From contig JAHEAM010000127.1 of assembly GCA_024642765.1 (NCBI GenBank), forward strand, positions 1-9,278: DNA of 9,278 bases, written 5' to 3'. Positions 7,341 to 9,278 of the stretch are shown piece by piece. Within the stretch, counting starts at the first letter, position 1, and the number at the start of each line of letters is the position of its first letter. The stretch is from Planctomycetaceae bacterium (GTDB lineage Bacteria > Planctomycetota > Planctomycetia > Pirellulales > Pirellulaceae). The position numbers and the translations under genes were made by a program. Below the pieces are notes generated by a model, which ran no database searches, was not told the origin of the DNA, and saw nothing but the letters and a program-made list of their open reading frames with translations.

Positions 7341-8725
7341 CAAACAATGACTTGCCAATCAAAAATCCCAGCCCTTTCGCAAAAACCATTGTGGTTGGTG
7401 TTATTGCGATTGTGCTGTTGCCCGTCATTTCGAAAGCATGGCGTTGGGAGTGCTTGCGTTGGCAAGCCGCAGCTGCGTTCAATGCCTACGACTCTGGCGA
7501 AAAGACGGAATCAATCGAGCAATTGATGGAGATCGCCAGTTTGGGACCCCAAGCTCTCGAAATTCAATTGCAGCTTGCCGAAATACTTCGCCAGGAACAG
7601 CGATTTGAAGAGGCACTCGCTACTCTCGATTCTTGCTACGAACACATTGAGGCTTGGCCGCAACCCTATTCGCTACGTTCACAAATCAAGAAATTTACCT
7701 ATCACGAGACTCGACTGAATATTCTGTTTGCCTTGAGAAACGCGAGCGAGTCTAATTCCCGATCGACACCCCCGAAAAACAATGTGGGTATTTCGATCGA
7801 TCGCGCGGCTTTTGAGAAACAAGTTTTGGCGGAACTTGAACCAATGCGCGAGTTACTGCCTAAACTTGTGGAAAATCAAAAGCTGGCCATCAATCATTTC
7901 TCCTATTTTTGTGCGTTAGCCGAACTACTACAGGACCAGGCGTACGCTGACATGAAAGTGCTATTTGCGTCCAATCAAAACGCACCGTTTGCACAAATGG
8001 GACTGCAATGCGAATTCCCAACAGCGGTTTTGGCAGCAAGCGTACTCCTGGCCAGCGAGTTTGAGGTAACAGAGGACCTTGAGTATTTATTAGATAATGA
8101 AATCGATCTCCAGATGCTGGAACGTGACGCAGCATTTGCTAGTGTTTTCGATGGCGTGATTCGCTTGATGTTGACAGGCCCAAACGCTGACAACCAACCC
8201 GAAAGCTTAGATTCGAAACGGAAAATCCTTGATAGCCAACGAGGTGATTTGGCGATTCTATTGTTGGCGCGAGCACTTTTGCGTGATCATGAGAATGACT
8301 TTAGCGCAAGTCAGCGAGACCGGCAAACGCTCAAGGATTTGGGTTTTTCGGAAGAGAACTTATTGCTCCAACTTCCGAGCCTGGAGTCTTGCGCGGCCTA
8401 TTGTAGTGTTGAGAGTGGATATATTGATACGTATGGCTGGCTTCAAAGGGCTCGCGCTATGCCAGAGGAAGCGTTGTCTTTTATTAACTTGGCGATTACG
8501 GCGACCGAACTCGCCCATGCCGCTCGTTCGCGCCTGCAGCTTGAATCTAACGGTGCTTTCAGCCCCTACGAAATCACATCCAGTAGATTCAAAAGTCAAC
8601 TTGCTGTGATGCTTGAGCACCGTCGTATTCTTTACGACGAAAAAGGAGACGTTCCCCGCGAAGCGCTGGAAGCAAAACGCATTCGCGAATTGGGGTTTGA
8701 GCCCGGCGATCCAAATTTGTTTTGA
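7337..8725 (+). CDS. Membrane-anchored TPR-like protein coupled to glnD
   Basis: I do not recognise a named family for this 462-residue protein. Residues 1-14 are polar, 15-33 form one strong membrane helix (AKTIVVGVIAIVLLPVISK), and the rest is soluble. From about 40 to 110 it has paired amphipathic helices in TPR style (SIEQLMEIASLGPQALEIQL, then AEILRQEQRFEEALATLDSC). The remainder, to about 450, is also helix-rich and leucine-rich, with a Ser/Pro/Asn linker at about 138-150. The topology is probably a short cytosolic tail followed by a large domain across the membrane, but this is a guess. It starts with GTG at 7337, which overlaps the glnD TGA (GTGA); GGAAG lies ten bases upstream. The overlap implies translational coupling to glnD. 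A structural or scaffold role is possible. No catalytic motif is visible. Confidence 0.85.
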   Translation: MTNNDLPIKNPSPFAKTIVVGVIAIVLLPVISKAWRWECLRWQAAAAFNAYDSGEKTESIEQLMEIASLGPQALEIQLQLAEILRQEQRFEEALATLDSCYEHIEAWPQPYSLRSQIKKFTYHETRLNILFALRNASESNSRSTPPKNNVGISIDRAAFEKQVLAELEPMRELLPKLVENQKLAINHFSYFCALAELLQDQAYADMKVLFASNQNAPFAQMGLQCEFPTAVLAASVLLASEFEVTEDLEYLLDNEIDLQMLERDAAFASVFDGVIRLMLTGPNADNQPESLDSKRKILDSQRGDLAILLLARALLRDHENDFSASQRDRQTLKDLGFSEENLLLQLPSLESCAAYCSVESGYIDTYGWLQRARAMPEEALSFINLAITATELAHAARSRLQLESNGAFSPYEITSSRFKSQLAVMLEHRRILYDEKGDVPREALEAKRIRELGFEPGDPNLF

Positions 8726-8761
8726 CGTCACAAAAGCTGTCGCATTTCTTGACGCCGCAAT

Positions 8762-8784
8762 GCCGCAAACTAATAAAGTGCGGC
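8762..8784 (+). terminator. Weak hairpin after the glnB-glnD cluster
   Basis: GCCGCA (8762-8767) pairs with TGCGGC (8779-8784) across an 11-base loop, about 37 bases after the last stop codon of the cluster. A second copy of the left arm, GCCGCAA, lies at 8754-8760, so two alternative pairings are possible. Only a short T-run follows (GTTT at 8789-8792), so termination here is uncertain. Confidence 0.3.
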
Positions 8785-8855
8785 TAACGTTTCCTCTCGA
8801 GTCTGACGCTGTTCGAACATTTTTGGGGAGCGGACGAATACCAACGACAACTATG

Positions 8856-9008
8856 TTAGCCGCCGCGAACGGGCGAGCCCTTCATCGTGAAATAGGCGGC
8901 AGCAATCAAACAAAGTGCAATTGCACCCCAAGTCTCAGGCGAAAAGTCCCCTGCGGTACGCGACCAATTGTTGCTCATGCGGATAAGATCGTTAAAAACG
9001 CGTTCCAT
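8856..9008 (-). CDS. Small single-pass membrane protein, hypothetical
   Basis: This is a 50-residue ORF on the minus strand, too short for usual gene-finding cutoffs. The start is MERVFNDLIRMSNNW. Residues 27-42 (WGAIALCLIAAAYFTM) form a likely membrane helix. A short basic, glycine-rich tail (KGSPVRGG) follows. A GGAG ribosome binding site (9016-9019 on the plus strand) lies seven bases before ATG 9008. The earlier in-frame ATG at 9014 is only one base from GGAG, so 9008 is preferred. Its codon choice (CGC and CGT arginine, no AGA or AGG) resembles the neighbouring genes. It stands alone, with its 3' end facing the 3' end of the membrane protein at 7337. I cannot name a family. The plus-strand open frame across the same bases lacks a ribosome binding site and looks like its shadow. 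Confidence 0.5.
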   Translation of the reverse strand: MERVFNDLIRMSNNWSRTAGDFSPETWGAIALCLIAAAYFTMKGSPVRGG

Positions 9009-9278
9009 TTTCATGCTCCGAAATATTTACCAGAGTTGTCTAACTCAATTGATAGGTCAAAGAAAATTGGGATGGGCATTAAATTGGTTCAGGTATCTGA
9101 GCTTTACTGGAATCGAAGTAGACCGTACCGGTTGTATGAATCTTAAGAACGACTTAGGCCGATAACTCCATTCAATCAGTTTTTGCGACCTAGTTATGCT
9201 GAAAATTGGATAGTGCCCGCGAAAATTGGTCTTTTGGAGTATTGCCAAGTATTTTGGCGAACGTTAAACTGTTAGACT
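9009..9278. other. Right-end intergenic region
   Basis: I see no supported gene here. A minus-strand frame (9057-9248) and plus-strand frames across the same area read as random, with no motifs or ribosome binding site. The region should hold the promoter of the small minus-strand ORF ending at 8856, but no convincing -35/-10 pair is present. It contains three copies of GAAAATTGG. Confidence 0.4.
9062..9229. repeat. Three direct copies of GAAAATTGG
   Basis: Exact copies lie at 9062-9070, 9201-9209 and 9221-9229. The last two are spaced 20 bases start to start, close to two helical turns. A looser relative, TTAAATTGG, begins at 9079. Such spacing fits a regulator binding one face of DNA upstream of the small minus-strand ORF or of a gene beyond the window. 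Chance in AT-rich sequence is also possible. Confidence 0.3.

Noticed and set aside
8613..9146. 177-codon plus-strand ORF overlapping the end of the membrane TPR-like gene
   Set aside because: It overlaps that gene by over 110 bases in another frame, has no ribosome binding site, domain or membrane segment, and reads as random. The minus-strand ORF at 8856-9008 explains part of its openness.

Overview
The window looks like chromosomal DNA of a Planctomycetota bacterium, probably related to the Pirellulaceae. This is inferred from the style of the PII protein (a RHFKLED N-terminus), the mid-range GC, the frequent lack of a clear Shine-Dalgarno sequence, a TPR-like membrane protein with no recognisable function, and the membrane-fused spermidine-synthase-like protein. 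No mobile element, CRISPR array, rRNA or tRNA is visible. Most of the window is ordinary housekeeping and nitrogen-regulation sequence.

Layout. Positions 1-429 hold no gene I can support. 430-2514 (+) encodes a polytopic membrane protein fused to a spermidine-synthase-like Rossmann domain. It converges on a minus-strand Ap4A-type Nudix hydrolase (2807-3265), and the space between them holds two inverted repeats. The Nudix gene is divergent from a PduO-type ATP:cob(I)alamin adenosyltransferase (3397-3963, +). Then come glnB (PII, 4131-4469), glnD (PII uridylyltransferase/uridylyl-removing enzyme, 4575-7340) and a membrane-anchored helical-repeat protein (7337-8725). The last gene overlaps the glnD stop by 4 bp. 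The rest of the window (8726-9278) has no long gene, but the minus strand carries a convincing 50-codon ORF at 8856-9008 with a GGAG ribosome binding site and one predicted membrane segment.

How the genes work together. GlnB and GlnD form the core nitrogen-signalling pair. GlnD reads glutamine through its two C-terminal ACT domains, and adds UMP to, or removes it from, Tyr51 in the GlnB T-loop. Neither glnA nor amtB is in the window. The downstream membrane protein is probably translated with GlnD and is the least explained partner. The adenosyltransferase supplies adenosylcobalamin, and the Nudix enzyme probably clears diadenosine polyphosphates; neither has a visible link to the PII pair.

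No clearly new multi-gene system is visible. The best leads are the glnD-coupled membrane protein, the small minus-strand membrane ORF, and the near-identical TACAAT-containing motifs upstream of the adenosyltransferase and glnB.
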